Made by a program: the position numbers and the translations under genes. Positions 1-8,832 of a stretch of 64,000 nucleotides of DNA are shown in pieces. The number at the start of each line of letters is the position of its first letter. Positions within the stretch are counted from its first letter, which is position 1. The notes beneath the pieces are model-generated. The model made no database searches. It was not told the DNA's origin and saw only the letters and a list, made by a program, of their open reading frames with translations. The DNA is from Paenibacillus pabuli (GTDB lineage: Bacteria > Bacillota > Bacilli > Paenibacillales > Paenibacillaceae): assembly GCF_039831995.1 (NCBI RefSeq), contig NZ_JBDOIO010000004.1, positions 1,302,001 through 1,366,000 of the forward strand. The letters are read 5' to 3'.

Positions 1-1
1 G

Positions 2-622
2 GATATCTCCAACGGAACCTTTCTGGTACTTCCAGATGATATACGGCGGTTCGGTATTGATCCTGATAAGTTCGAAGTGGCCAAGGCCGTACGAATGAGC
101 TGTAGTATCCCGTATTTTTTCGATCCAGTGGCCATACGCAAATCGCCCGTGATGTCCAAAGGCATGCGTTTTCCCGATCAGTTCGTGTATGTCGTGGACG
201 GAGGATTGCTTAGTAATTTTCCATTATGGCTGTTTGATGGGGAACGTACGGCGCGTGGTGGAGATATTATTCCCACGGTCGGTTTCAAGTTGGTTGGCAA
301 GACGGAAGGGGAGCCGAGCAGAATTAAAGGTCCTTTAAGCATGCTGCAGGCATTGGTTGAGACGATGCTTACAGCGCATGATGAGCGATATATTGAACAG
401 ATTAACCGTTTCCGTACGATTAAAATACCAACCCTGGGCGTTAAGCCGACACAGTTCAATCTGTCCGTGCAGGAAAGTACAGCGTTGTATTTATCGGGTG
501 TTGCAGCAGGTACAGAGTTTTTCAGTCGATGGAACACGAAGTTCTATGATGAGCAGTTGGATAAACAAAAAAGAGAAGAGCGGAAAAAGGTGTCTCAAAC
601 ACCGCCACTAACGCCTGTGTAA
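2..622 (+). CDS. Patatin-like phospholipase, C-terminal part (5' end outside window)
   Basis: The frame is open from the first bases, so this is the 3' portion of a longer gene. The visible 206 codons match the second half of a patatin-like lipase: a helix reading RMSCSIPYFFDPV, then a DGG motif (VVDGGLLSNFPLW) that supplies the aspartate of the Ser-Asp catalytic dyad. The nucleophile GxSxG motif must lie upstream of the window. The family hydrolyses acyl chains from lipids; the substrate here is unknown. The tail is lysine/arginine-rich and probably disordered. A strong hairpin follows the stop, so this is the last gene of its unit. Confidence 0.85.
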   Translation, partial: DISNGTFLVLPDDIRRFGIDPDKFEVAKAVRMSCSIPYFFDPVAIRKSPVMSKGMRFPDQFVYVVDGGLLSNFPLWLFDGERTARGGDIIPTVGFKLVGKTEGEPSRIKGPLSMLQALVETMLTAHDERYIEQINRFRTIKIPTLGVKPTQFNLSVQESTALYLSGVAAGTEFFSRWNTKFYDEQLDKQKREERKKVSQTPPLTPV

Positions 623-626
623 TAGT

Positions 627-668
627 AAAAGCACTGCTTCAAAGTTACGAAGCAGTGCTTTTGTTGTT
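627..668. terminator. Bidirectional intrinsic terminator
   Basis: A perfect 14-bp stem (627-640 with 649-662) has an 8-nt loop and T-rich flanks. It lies between the convergent patatin-like gene and the minus-strand membrane protein gene and can serve both. Confidence 0.85.
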
Positions 669-688
669 TTCGTATTACCATATGATCC

Positions 689-1024
689 CTAGTGAAACTT
701 GGGAATATCCTCATCGCTTTTCCCCTTGTTTCCTTGGATGACATGAAAGGGATAATCTTTGCGTTTTTTGGAGGATCCGCTGCTCTTTCTGGCTCCAGAC
801 CCGGATTGGGCTTTCACTTTGGCCATGGTGCGTGCCGAAGGTTTGATCTTGGGTTTGGTTTTACGCGCCCAACGCCTTGGTGGATACTTATATAGCAGGA
901 ATATACCGCCAAGGACTGCAACAGGTACAATAAATCCGAATATACCTCTGCTTGCCACCCAGCTTATAAGGCCAAAGGCAGCAATCGCAATAACTATCCA
1001 AAATATGATCGCCTGCTTGTTCAT
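689..1024 (-). CDS. Small membrane protein with basic tail, unknown function
   Basis: 111 residues. Two hydrophobic segments (about residues 4-21 and 25-44) are followed by a strongly basic, Ser/Gly/Lys-rich cytoplasmic tail, so it looks like a small integral membrane protein. I do not recognise a named family. The ATG at 1024 has a correctly spaced AAAGGG site; a GTG three codons earlier abuts that site and is less likely. It starts 5 bp after the stop of yqhQ on the same strand, so the two are probably co-transcribed. Confidence 0.7.
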   Translation of the reverse strand: MNKQAIIFWIVIAIAAFGLISWVASRGIFGFIVPVAVLGGIFLLYKYPPRRWARKTKPKIKPSARTMAKVKAQSGSGARKSSGSSKKRKDYPFHVIQGNKGKSDEDIPKFH

Positions 1025-1029
1025 ATCAA

Positions 1030-2022
1030 TCACCCTTTCACAGGATCGAGTGTTGCAACAGGTACTTCCGATGTAGCGGATACGTTGGCCAGCTTGGCAT
1101 CCAGTTCACGCATGCGGTTAAACGAAGCGATGGACACTTCGACCTGCTCGTTAGTTGGCTCTTTGGTAGTGAGCAGTTGCAGCCAAAGTCCAGGATATCC
1201 GAGATAACGCAGTACGGGAATGTCACGCACCGAGTTGGTGATCTTCAATAGCTCGAAGGAAATCCCGAGAACAACTGGCAGCAACAGCAAGCGCTGTCCC
1301 ATCCGTTCCCAAAGGTTGTCGTAGGTGAAAAGGGAGTACAGGAATACACCGATGATGACCGTCAGCATGATAAAGCTGCTTCCGCAGCGGTAATGCAATC
1401 GACTGTATTTCTGAACATTCTCAGGTGTGAGCTCTTCACCGGCTTCATGAGCACTAATTACTTTATGTTCCGCCCCGTGGTATTGGAATAATCGTTTGAT
1501 CATTGGGGTCTGTGAGATCAGCCACAGGTAGGCAAGAAGCAGAATCAGCTTGATGCCGCCTTCCAGTAAATTATGCAAAAACTGATTGTCGAATGCATTT
1601 TTAAACAAAAAATTCTCAATGACGACAGGAAGCAGCGTGAGCACAATTTTACCAAAAAGGAAGGAAAGAATGGCTACCGCAGTGACACCAATAATCATGC
1701 TAAGGCTCCAGCCGGAACCTTCTTTTTCTTTTTGTTTTGCTTTCTCTTCAGGTTCGAGTTCATCATCAGCATAAGCGTCAGCAGAATAATTGAGATGTTT
1801 GCTTCCTTTGACACTTGAATCTATAATGCTGACAATCCCGCGCAGTAACGGAATCCGCCGCAATTTCATGACCCAGGTCTTGTCTTGCTTGGGAACTTCC
1901 AGATACGTAATTTCGCCGTCTTTTCTTCGAACAGCCGTAACGTTGACGTGTTTACCGCCAAACATTACGCCTTCAATGACAGCTTGCCCCCCGTAGCTGA
2001 CAGGCTTGGATTGTTGAGGCAA
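1030..2022 (-). CDS. yqhQ: DUF1385 membrane protein YqhQ
   Basis: The N-terminal YGGQAVIEGVMFGGKH block is the hallmark of the DUF1385 (YqhQ) family, and several hydrophobic segments follow (about residues 105-135, 150-170, 210-245). A histidine-containing AEHKVISAHE motif is also conserved in the family. Function is unknown. The AGGAAGG site lies directly against a GTG at 2031 and 9 nt before a TTG at 2022, so TTG is preferred; with GTG the protein gains three residues. It is divergent from yqhR, as in B. subtilis. Confidence 0.85.
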   Translation of the reverse strand: MPQQSKPVSYGGQAVIEGVMFGGKHVNVTAVRRKDGEITYLEVPKQDKTWVMKLRRIPLLRGIVSIIDSSVKGSKHLNYSADAYADDELEPEEKAKQKEKEGSGWSLSMIIGVTAVAILSFLFGKIVLTLLPVVIENFLFKNAFDNQFLHNLLEGGIKLILLLAYLWLISQTPMIKRLFQYHGAEHKVISAHEAGEELTPENVQKYSRLHYRCGSSFIMLTVIIGVFLYSLFTYDNLWERMGQRLLLLPVVLGISFELLKITNSVRDIPVLRYLGYPGLWLQLLTTKEPTNEQVEVSIASFNRMRELDAKLANVSATSEVPVATLDPVKG

Positions 2023-2234
2023 ATTATTCACCTTCCTATTCTGTTCTGTACCCTCTGATTCAAAGGTAGTTTGATATTCCTATTGTATCGAATTTTGAGA
2101 CCGATTTCTAGTTTCAGGGACAAACCTTGAGATGTTGTTGTTAAGTTTGTCCTGTTCTGAACATACTACCCGGTAGAGAATGATTGAAATCTGGTTTATC
2201 GCGACACAGAAGACTGAGGCAAAGGAGAATATAG

Positions 2235-2810
2235 ATGGCAGAATATACAGATAGACACGCATCTCATGTGGATCCCAAGCATGGGGGCGTGGAAAGTCAT
2301 GCGGATAAGGGCAGACGCTCGAAACAGCGCCAGGGGCAGCATTATTATACCAAACCGTTTTCTTTTGCAGTGGAGCTTGGTTTCTTTGCAGGCTTTATTT
2401 GGGGAGGGATACATTGGCTAAACTACTTGCTTCATTTCAGCATCGTCCCGTTGGGATTTTTGGCAGAGCCCTTCTTCAAACATGAATATATATATACCGC
2501 TGCGGGGCATCTGACAGGCTGGCTGTTTTTCATTGTGTTTTCCATTGTGGCTGCACTGATTTACACATATACGCTGAGAAAATGGAAAGGACCTTTACCG
2601 GGAATCGGCTACGGGATCGTTTGGTGGCTGATCATCTTTGTACTGGTTGGCCCCAAACTGGACATGGTGAAACCGATAAACCGTTTGACTTGGGATTCTA
2701 TCATCACCGAATTTTGCTTCTTTTTGCTGTGGGGGCTGTTCATCGGCTATACCGTAGCTATGGAGTACACGGACGAACGGAAACGCGAGCCCGAGAAAGC
2801 GGGAGCATAG
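2235..2810 (+). CDS. yqhR: Conserved membrane protein YqhR
   Basis: 191 residues. A basic, His-rich N-terminal 40 residues is followed by four predicted membrane helices (about 44-66, 93-112, 121-140, 155-178). Position (yqhQ, then yqhR, aroQ, peptidase, efp) and sequence type match B. subtilis YqhR, an uncharacterised membrane protein. ATG with an AGGAG site 7 nt upstream. Confidence 0.8.
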   Translation: MAEYTDRHASHVDPKHGGVESHADKGRRSKQRQGQHYYTKPFSFAVELGFFAGFIWGGIHWLNYLLHFSIVPLGFLAEPFFKHEYIYTAAGHLTGWLFFIVFSIVAALIYTYTLRKWKGPLPGIGYGIVWWLIIFVLVGPKLDMVKPINRLTWDSIITEFCFFLLWGLFIGYTVAMEYTDERKREPEKAGA

Positions 2811-2887
2811 CCGCAAAAAAGCTTCTCAATCCGGCAATGGCTGTGTTAAAATAGCAGATGGTTATTTGCAGAAAGGATGGGGCAGCT

Positions 2888-3331
2888 ATGAAACGGATTG
2901 TTGTGATCAATGGCCCGAACCTGAACATGCTCGGTATACGTGAACCTGGCATCTATGGAACGCTTAGTCTGAAGGATATTGAGGACAAAATTCGCAGACA
3001 GGCAGAGGAGCTTGACGTCTCCATCTCTTTTTATCAATCCAATCACGAAGGGGACATCATTGATCGTATTCATGCAGCTATGGGCGATGCGGACGGAATT
3101 ATGCTGAATGCCGGAGCATTAACCCATTACAGCTATGCTGTACGTGATGCGATTAATGCAGTAAAAGTGCCTACCGTGGAAGTTCATCTATCCAACATTC
3201 ATGCACGCGAAGCTTTCAGACATCATTCAGTAATTGCTGCAGAAACAATCGGGCAGATTGCCGGATTTGGCGAAGTAAGCTATGAACTGGGGCTGCTGGC
3301 TCTCGTGCGTCATCTGGACAAACAAACCTGA
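2888..3331 (+). CDS. aroQ: Type II 3-dehydroquinate dehydratase
   Basis: 147 residues, the usual length. It removes water from 3-dehydroquinate to give 3-dehydroshikimate in the shikimate pathway (cytosolic dodecamer). The signature NGPNLNMLGIREPGIYG is at residues 8-24, with the catalytic arginine and tyrosine, followed by the QSNHEG block, the NAGALTHYS segment and the conserved histidine of EVHLSNIHARE. The start is the ATG behind GAAAGGATGG; an in-frame start 10 codons upstream lacks a site. It is followed 40 bp downstream by the M24 peptidase. Confidence 0.96.
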   Translation: MKRIVVINGPNLNMLGIREPGIYGTLSLKDIEDKIRRQAEELDVSISFYQSNHEGDIIDRIHAAMGDADGIMLNAGALTHYSYAVRDAINAVKVPTVEVHLSNIHAREAFRHHSVIAAETIGQIAGFGEVSYELGLLALVRHLDKQT

Positions 3332-3370
3332 GCCGGGGACCCGGGAATGTGAGAGAAAGAAGGGTTACCG

Positions 3371-4444
3371 ATGGAAAACAAACGAGTAAATAAGTTGCGT
3401 GAGGCCATGCGTGAGCGCGAACTCACAGCAATGCTGATTACGAACCCGATTAACCGTCGTTATATGACCGGTTTTACAGGGTCAGCGGGGTATGTGCTGA
3501 TTACGGAACAGGAAGCATATTTGCTGACTGATTTCCGTTATATGACACAGGCACCGCAGCAAGCTAAAGGATTTACCGTTGTAGAGCATGGGCCAAAACC
3601 GATGGATTCGGTGCGAGAACTGCTTGCATCTGCAAACATCAAAGAGGTTGGCTTCGAGCAGGACACGGTTACATTCGGCACGCACTCCGCTTATGCTGAG
3701 GCACTTCAATCCATCGAACTGAAAGCTGTATCCGGTATTGTGGAACAACTTCGTATCTTCAAGGATGAGGATGAAATCGCTGTAATGCAAAAAGCTGCTG
3801 ATCTGGCGGATGCTACGTTTAGCCACGTTTTACAGTTTGCCAAACCGGGTATGACTGAGCGTGAAGTGGATTTGGAAATGGAGTTTTTCATGCGCAAGCA
3901 TGGAGCAACATCCTCTTCCTTCGACACCATCGTAGCTTCGGGTGAACGTTCCGCAATGCCGCATGGCGTAGCGAGCAGCAAGGTCATCGGACAAAATGAG
4001 TTAATTACATTTGACTTCGGTGCATTGCTTGACGGATACTGTTCAGATCTGACACGCACGATCGCAACGGGTACACCTGTACCAGAGCTGCGTAAAATTT
4101 ATGACATTGTACTGGAAGCCCAGTTACATACGCTTGAGAACCTGAAACCGGGCATGACCGGACGGGAAGCAGATGCACTGGCACGTGATATCATTGCAGG
4201 ATACGGGTATGGAGATCAATTCGGACATAGCACAGGCCACGGCCTGGGGATGGAAGTCCACGAAGCTCCGCGTTTATCCAAGCTTAGTGACGATGTGTTG
4301 AAACCGGGCATGGTTGTAACCGTTGAACCGGGTATCTACATTGACGGACTTGGCGGCGTACGTATCGAGGATGACGTGGTTATCACGGAAACAGGCATTC
4401 ATATCTTAACGAAGTCGGACAAAAAGTTCACCGTTATCGGCTAA
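3371..4444 (+). CDS. papA: Xaa-Pro aminopeptidase family protein (M24B, YqhT)
   Basis: 357 residues. The N-terminal creatinase-type domain (1-130) precedes the pita-bread metallopeptidase domain. Metal ligands are visible: DFG with the following D of YCSDLTRT, the histidine of the [12 protein letters not shown] block, EPGIY, and the glutamate of GGVRIEDD. It should cleave an N-terminal residue preceding proline using two metal ions in the cytosol. The linkage with efp is conserved in Firmicutes and is notable because EF-P also relates to proline. Here a 290-bp gap carrying a palindromic repeat separates them. Confidence 0.93.
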   Translation: MENKRVNKLREAMRERELTAMLITNPINRRYMTGFTGSAGYVLITEQEAYLLTDFRYMTQAPQQAKGFTVVEHGPKPMDSVRELLASANIKEVGFEQDTVTFGTHSAYAEALQSIELKAVSGIVEQLRIFKDEDEIAVMQKAADLADATFSHVLQFAKPGMTEREVDLEMEFFMRKHGATSSSFDTIVASGERSAMPHGVASSKVIGQNELITFDFGALLDGYCSDLTRTIATGTPVPELRKIYDIVLEAQLHTLENLKPGMTGREADALARDIIAGYGYGDQFGHSTGHGLGMEVHEAPRLSKLSDDVLKPGMVVTVEPGIYIDGLGGVRIEDDVVITETGIHILTKSDKKFTVIG

Positions 4445-4520
4445 CATTCTAGCCACCAGCGATGTAAAACGGTTTTTAATGTGGATTTAAATTGAAAAAG
4501 TTAATTACACCACAACGGAG

Positions 4521-4640
4521 AGTGCAGAAACAATCTGTAGAAGCGTAGCGTTCGCCTTTATCCCAGGATTTTCCCCTTGAAAAAGGAATCAAAAAATCCG
4601 GGGATAACAGCGATCGAAAGATGGTTCTGCAATCGGAGTG
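4521..4640. repeat. Dispersed hairpin repeat, copy 1
   Basis: The papA-efp gap of 290 bp holds a long imperfect inverted repeat. Outer arms are GCAGAA (4524-4529) and TTCTGC (4625-4630). Middle arms are GCGTTCGC (4548-4555) and GCGATCG (4610-4616). Inner arms are 4558-4572 and 4593-4607, with 14 of 15 positions paired. The middle-arm sequences recur at 58931-59000, so this is a repeat family and not just a local terminator. There is no T-tract. Confidence 0.7.
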
Positions 4641-4734
4641 AAAAAGGTGGAATCTCTTCTCTTTCATTTTATGTACATCATTAACCCATCGTTTTACATC
4701 GTCTACTTTTCAACCATATCAGGAGGGATTTTTC

Positions 4735-5292
4735 GTGATTTCAGTAAACGATTTTAAAACAGGCTTGACCGTACAAGTGGATGGAGATATCTTCACTGTA
4801 CTTGACTTCCAACATGTTAAACCAGGTAAAGGCGCAGCATTCGTACGTTCCAAATTGAAAAACCTGCGTAACGGTAACACGGTTGAGCGCACATTCCGTG
4901 CAGGTGAAACGATTGGACGTGCCATCATCGAAAACCGTGGCGTATCTTATCTGTATGCAAGTGGTACAGAGCACACGTTCATGGACAACGAAACATATGA
5001 TCAGTTCACATTGACAAGCGACCAACTGGAATGGGAATTGAACTTCCTGAAAGAAAACATGAATGTAAAGATCGTCAGCTACCAAGGTGAAATCCTCGGA
5101 ATTGACTTGCCTACAAGCGTAGAGCTGAAAGTTATCGAGACGGAGCCAAGTGTTAAAGGTAATACAGCTCAAGGTGCTACCAAAAACGCTAAAGTGGAAA
5201 CGGGCTTGAACGTTCAAGTTCCTTTGTTTATTAACGAAGGCGACGTTCTGCTGATCGATACACGTGAAGGTAAATACTCCTCCCGCGCGTAA
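4735..5292 (+). CDS. efp: Translation elongation factor P
   Basis: 185 residues. EF-P binds ribosomes stalled at consecutive prolines and promotes peptide bond formation. The N-terminal KOW-like domain carries the loop [15 protein letters not shown] (residues 29-43), whose tip lysine is the modified position in other species; two OB domains follow. The start is GTG with an AGGAGGG site 8 nt upstream. It is followed by a terminator and is probably a single-gene unit. Confidence 0.97.
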   Translation: MISVNDFKTGLTVQVDGDIFTVLDFQHVKPGKGAAFVRSKLKNLRNGNTVERTFRAGETIGRAIIENRGVSYLYASGTEHTFMDNETYDQFTLTSDQLEWELNFLKENMNVKIVSYQGEILGIDLPTSVELKVIETEPSVKGNTAQGATKNAKVETGLNVQVPLFINEGDVLLIDTREGKYSSRA

Positions 5293-5328
5293 CTTTCACG
5301 GGGTATAAGCAAAATACACAATGATGTC

Positions 5329-5363
5329 AACCCTTTGCCAATGATTTGGCAGAGGGTTTTTTC
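5329..5363 (+). terminator. Terminator of efp
   Basis: A 13-bp stem with one G-T wobble (5329-5341 with 5346-5358), a TGAT loop and a run of T. Confidence 0.85.
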
Positions 5364-5482
5364 GAAAAAAGATTAGCCTATCAGGCACTTTCGTAATATA
5401 CTGGGTTAAAGTCATTTTTCGGAGAGAATAATGGCGATGGACATAATTATGCATACTGCACAAGGTAGGGAGTGGATTTGCG

Positions 5483-6736
5483 TTGTCATTGTACGTCATG
5501 AAGTTTGGGGGCAGCTCGGTCGGAGATACGGGACGCATGAAGCGTGTAGCCGGACGTGTTGTAGAGAAAGCTGATGAAGGACATCAGTGTGTCGTTGTGG
5601 TTTCGGCGATGGGAGACACGACAGATGATCTGATTGATCAGGCGAAACTGCTCAATAGTGAATTGCCTGCGCGTGAAATGGATATGCTGTTGACCACTGG
5701 AGAGCAGATCTCGATTTCGCTATTATCCATGGCCATTCAGGCACTGGGTCGTAAGGCAATTTCGTTTACCGGATGGCAAGCGGGCTTCCGCACTGAACCG
5801 GTACATGGAAAAGCACGAATTAATGATATCCATCCGGAACGTGTAAATGAAGCGCTTGCGGACGGCAATATTGTAATTGTTGCAGGATTCCAGGGCATGA
5901 CCGAAGATGGAGAGATTACAACACTCGGTCGCGGTGGCTCTGATACAACCGCTGTAGCGCTGGCAGCAGCCATCAAGGCGGATGCGTGTGAAATCTATAC
6001 GGATGTGGATGGAATTTATTCGACAGATCCCCGGATTGTCAAAGTCGCGCGCAAGCTCAAGGAAATTTCGTATGACGAAATGTTGGAACTTGCAAATTTG
6101 GGAGCCGCAGTACTGCATCCGCGTGCGGTTGAGTACGCGAAGCATTCCGGTGTACCTTTAATTGTAAGATCCAGCTTTAACCATAATGAGGGAACGGTTG
6201 TGAAGGAGGAAGCAGCAATGGAACAAGGCGTCGTGGTAAGCGGAATTGCCTATGACAAAAATGTGGCTCGTATCAGTATTTTGGGAGTTCCGGACGCACC
6301 GGGAGTTCTCGCCGAGGTGTTTGGTGCACTGGCATCTGAACAGATCGATGTCGACATTATCGTTCAAAGTGGTGTTATGGACGATAAAGCAGACTTCTCA
6401 TTCTCGGTGGCACTGTCTGATCGCGAGAACGCGCTGCGTGTCCTTGAGGGCCTTCACAGCCGTTTGCCGTATCGTGAAGTCACATCGGAAGATCATTTGG
6501 TTAAAGTATCGATTGTCGGTGCAGGCATGGTCAGCCATCCGGGTGTTGCAGCCAAAATGTTCCAAGTAATTTCTTCAGAAGGCGTGAGCATCAAAATGGT
6601 CAGCACGTCCGAAATTAAGGTATCCTGCGTCATCGATGGTGACAAACTTCATGAGGTTATCAAAGCACTGCACACAGCGTATGATCTCGACACGGCAGAG
6701 CAGGCTGTAGTTGGCGGTCCACAAGTTCGCAGATAA
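5483..6736 (+). CDS. lysC: Aspartate kinase with internal beta-subunit start
   Basis: 417 residues. It phosphorylates aspartate, the first step towards lysine, threonine, methionine and diaminopimelate. The kinase domain (1-240) shows the KFGGSSVG substrate/ATP motif, TTGEQIS and the TLGRGGSD block; two ACT domains follow (about 265-410). The start is TTG behind GTAGGGAGTGG. An in-frame ATG at 6218, codon 246, has an AAGGAGG site 8 nt upstream (6203-6209), matching the arrangement by which B. subtilis lysC makes a separate ACT-only beta subunit. No lysine riboswitch is visible upstream; a short out-of-frame ORF (5431-5574) overlaps the start. Confidence 0.95.
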   Translation: MSLYVMKFGGSSVGDTGRMKRVAGRVVEKADEGHQCVVVVSAMGDTTDDLIDQAKLLNSELPAREMDMLLTTGEQISISLLSMAIQALGRKAISFTGWQAGFRTEPVHGKARINDIHPERVNEALADGNIVIVAGFQGMTEDGEITTLGRGGSDTTAVALAAAIKADACEIYTDVDGIYSTDPRIVKVARKLKEISYDEMLELANLGAAVLHPRAVEYAKHSGVPLIVRSSFNHNEGTVVKEEAAMEQGVVVSGIAYDKNVARISILGVPDAPGVLAEVFGALASEQIDVDIIVQSGVMDDKADFSFSVALSDRENALRVLEGLHSRLPYREVTSEDHLVKVSIVGAGMVSHPGVAAKMFQVISSEGVSIKMVSTSEIKVSCVIDGDKLHEVIKALHTAYDLDTAEQAVVGGPQVRR

Positions 6737-6762
6737 TTCGATGCCATATATATAAATGAACG

Positions 6763-6807
6763 AAAGGTGTTCTGTATCGCCATCCGGGCGACAGAACACC
6801 TTTTTTC
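6763..6807. terminator. Terminator between lysC and comB
   Basis: A 13-bp perfect stem (6763-6775 with 6791-6803) is extended inward by CGCC/GGGCG pairing. The T-run on the plus strand ends lysC, and the hairpin may also serve the convergent comB. Confidence 0.85.
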
Positions 6808-6813
6808 TATGTT

Positions 6814-7563
6814 TTACAGCAATTTGGATATCCTTTCCCCCTCCGAGCCCCGAAACAATTCCATACGATGATCTTCTCTCATCTCTGGTACACAGTCGAA
6901 CAAGTTTAATTGGGAGCAGTAGGTGACATCATGCATACTGCCCAGTTTGTCAAGCCGCCTTGCACCTGTGGATACACGAACAAGATCCGGTAAAGTGTCC
7001 TCACATTGGGTAACAGCCTGATGCAGTACCCTGCCAAGATCGTTCAGCCTGATAGGGAAATGGGACTGTCGGTACAGTTCTTCAATAATGCATCCTGCAC
7101 ACAATCCATCCTCCAGTGCGAATTCGTCCTGATCTCCTGCGCATAACAAAAGAACGTCTCTTTGGAGCAGACAGAGCGCAGCTGCGACCGCCTGCACGTT
7201 CAGAAAGGAACCGGCCAGCACATGCCTTGCCCTGGAAGCTTTGATTAGCGCGCGTGTCCCGTCGGTAGTGGTCAGGATTACGGTTTTACCTGCGATCTCC
7301 TGCGTCATATATTCATAGGGGGAATTGCCCACCTCGAATCCGGCGATTTTTTTGTTAAAACGCTCCCCGCCCCGAATTGAATCCTGAACGGTCATCTGTT
7401 TGGCTTGAGGAACGGTCTCCACCGCGATGACAGCCGCGGCATCATATGCCAAGGCTGTAACGATTGTACTTGTGGTACGCAGCACGTCGATCACAACGGC
7501 ACTTCGTCCTGCGATATCGATTCTTCGGACTTCATTCACATTTCCTACCACATCGACTTGCAC
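6814..7563 (-). CDS. comB: 2-phosphosulfolactate phosphatase family protein (ComB)
   Basis: 249 residues. ComB enzymes dephosphorylate 2-phospho-3-sulfolactate. The N-terminal VVIDVLRTTSTI block (acidic metal ligand plus arginine) and the later TTTDGTRA segment are family signatures, followed by GSFLN and a CAGDQDEFALEDGLCAG block. The start is the GTG at 7563, 9 nt after GAGAGGAG; an upstream TTG touches the site and is rejected. The role in a spore former without coenzyme M is unclear. It stands alone, convergent with lysC. Confidence 0.85.
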   Translation of the reverse strand: MQVDVVGNVNEVRRIDIAGRSAVVIDVLRTTSTIVTALAYDAAAVIAVETVPQAKQMTVQDSIRGGERFNKKIAGFEVGNSPYEYMTQEIAGKTVILTTTDGTRALIKASRARHVLAGSFLNVQAVAAALCLLQRDVLLLCAGDQDEFALEDGLCAGCIIEELYRQSHFPIRLNDLGRVLHQAVTQCEDTLPDLVRVSTGARRLDKLGSMHDVTYCSQLNLFDCVPEMREDHRMELFRGSEGERISKLL

Positions 7564-7738
7564 TCCCCACAACTCCTCTCTTCATTTGGGGATAGATGGT
7601 TCTGTCTTCCCTCCGGAATGGATTTCACCTGTCTGCAAGCACTATATGCACGATGATATAGACGGGTGCCTAGAAGAAGCCTGGATCTATGATATTTGAC
7701 TCTCAGGCCTGTTCTGAAAGAAATGCTAGATTTCAGCG

Positions 7739-7766
7739 TCATAAATTGAATGTACAGGCATAGACT
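7739..7766 (+). promoter_or_regulatory. Candidate sigma-E promoter of the spoIIIA operon
   Basis: TCATAAA (7739-7745), 13 nt, then CATAGACT (7759-7766) resembles the sigma-E consensus (ATA-type -35, CATACAnT -10). It lies about 60 nt before spoIIIAA, whose B. subtilis counterpart is sigma-E driven. The rest of the 264-bp gap shows nothing else clear. Confidence 0.5.
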
Positions 7767-7827
7767 TGAGATAGGAACAAGCACCAGATACGCGGTGAAT
7801 ACGATTTAAGGGTTGGAGGGGCCATTC

Positions 7828-8832
7828 ATGAAGGTGAACTGGAAGGATCTCTTTCCGGAACCGATTCGAACCATTCTGGGAAGGATGCCGCCCGCTATAT
7901 TGGAGCAAGTGGAGGAAGTACGTATCCGCGAAGGAAGGCCGCTCGAGATCAATGCAGGGAACGCCTATCACTTCCTTACCGCACAGGGCAGCCCAACAGC
8001 GAAGCCTGAAGAAGCTTATATTCCTCAAAAAGAGGTGACACACAGGCTTCTGGATCTGATTAGCAATCACTCGCTCTATACACTGGAAGAGGAGCTGCGC
8101 AAAGGATTCATCACCATTCCGGGAGGGCACCGTATTGGATTGGCAGGCAGAACTGTGCTTAGCGGGGGCCGGGTGGAATACTTGCGTGATATTAATGGTT
8201 TCAACGTCAGGGTAGCCCGCGAAGTCCATGGGGTAGCCGATCGAATCCTGCCTCACCTGTTGGATCTGAAAAGCGGACAGGTATTCCACACCTTGATACT
8301 TTCACCGCCTCAGCAAGGAAAAACAACGTTGCTGCGAGATTTGGCCAGACAAATCAGCAGTGGAACCAAGCTAACAGGTGTCAGTGAGCTGATCCAGGGG
8401 CTGAGGCCGCGTCTCAAGGTTGGCATTGTGGATGAGCGATCCGAGATCGCCGGAAGTTATAAAGGTGTACCGGGGTTTGACATAGGTCCCCGAACGGATG
8501 TCATGGACGGTTGTCCCAAGGCGGAAGGCATGATGATGATGCTTCGTTCGATGTCTCCAGACGTACTCATTGTGGACGAGATCGGTCGTCCGGAAGATGC
8601 AGAAGCTGTGATGGAGGCACTGCATTCCGGTGTTTCGGTTATTGCAACTGCCCACGGCCGTGATCTGTCCGAGCTGTCTTCCAGGCCTGCATTGCGTACC
8701 TTAATCGCTGCACAGATGTTTCAGCGTTATGTCCAGTTGCAGCGGACGAGCCGAGGGATGAGCTTCAAGGTGGCCGATGGCAAAATGCGAGGTCTTCAGC
8801 AAACCGAGGCAGGAGGTGAAGCCTTTGGTTAA
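7828..8832 (+). CDS. spoIIIAA: Stage III sporulation protein AA, ATPase
   Basis: 334 residues. This is the cytosolic ATPase of the SpoIIIA-SpoIIQ channel that feeds the forespore from the mother cell. A Walker A motif (SPPQQGKTTLLRD) lies at about residues 157-169; a Walker B-like VLIVDEIGRPEDAEA follows, as in secretion ATPases of the type II/IV superfamily. The ATG follows GGAGGGG; an upstream in-frame TTG lacks a usable site. First gene of an eight-gene operon. Confidence 0.97.
   Translation: MKVNWKDLFPEPIRTILGRMPPAILEQVEEVRIREGRPLEINAGNAYHFLTAQGSPTAKPEEAYIPQKEVTHRLLDLISNHSLYTLEEELRKGFITIPGGHRIGLAGRTVLSGGRVEYLRDINGFNVRVAREVHGVADRILPHLLDLKSGQVFHTLILSPPQQGKTTLLRDLARQISSGTKLTGVSELIQGLRPRLKVGIVDERSEIAGSYKGVPGFDIGPRTDVMDGCPKAEGMMMMLRSMSPDVLIVDEIGRPEDAEAVMEALHSGVSVIATAHGRDLSELSSRPALRTLIAAQMFQRYVQLQRTSRGMSFKVADGKMRGLQQTEAGGEAFG

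Noticed and set aside
4741..5217. 158-codon minus-strand ORF opposite efp
   Set aside because: Shadow of efp with Cys/Phe-rich composition and no ribosome site; the same applies to long antisense frames over lysC, dxs, lysA and the M20 peptidase.
5293..5482. Possible lysine riboswitch before lysC
   Set aside because: The gap is 190 bp, a third of which is the efp terminator; no L-box core was found.
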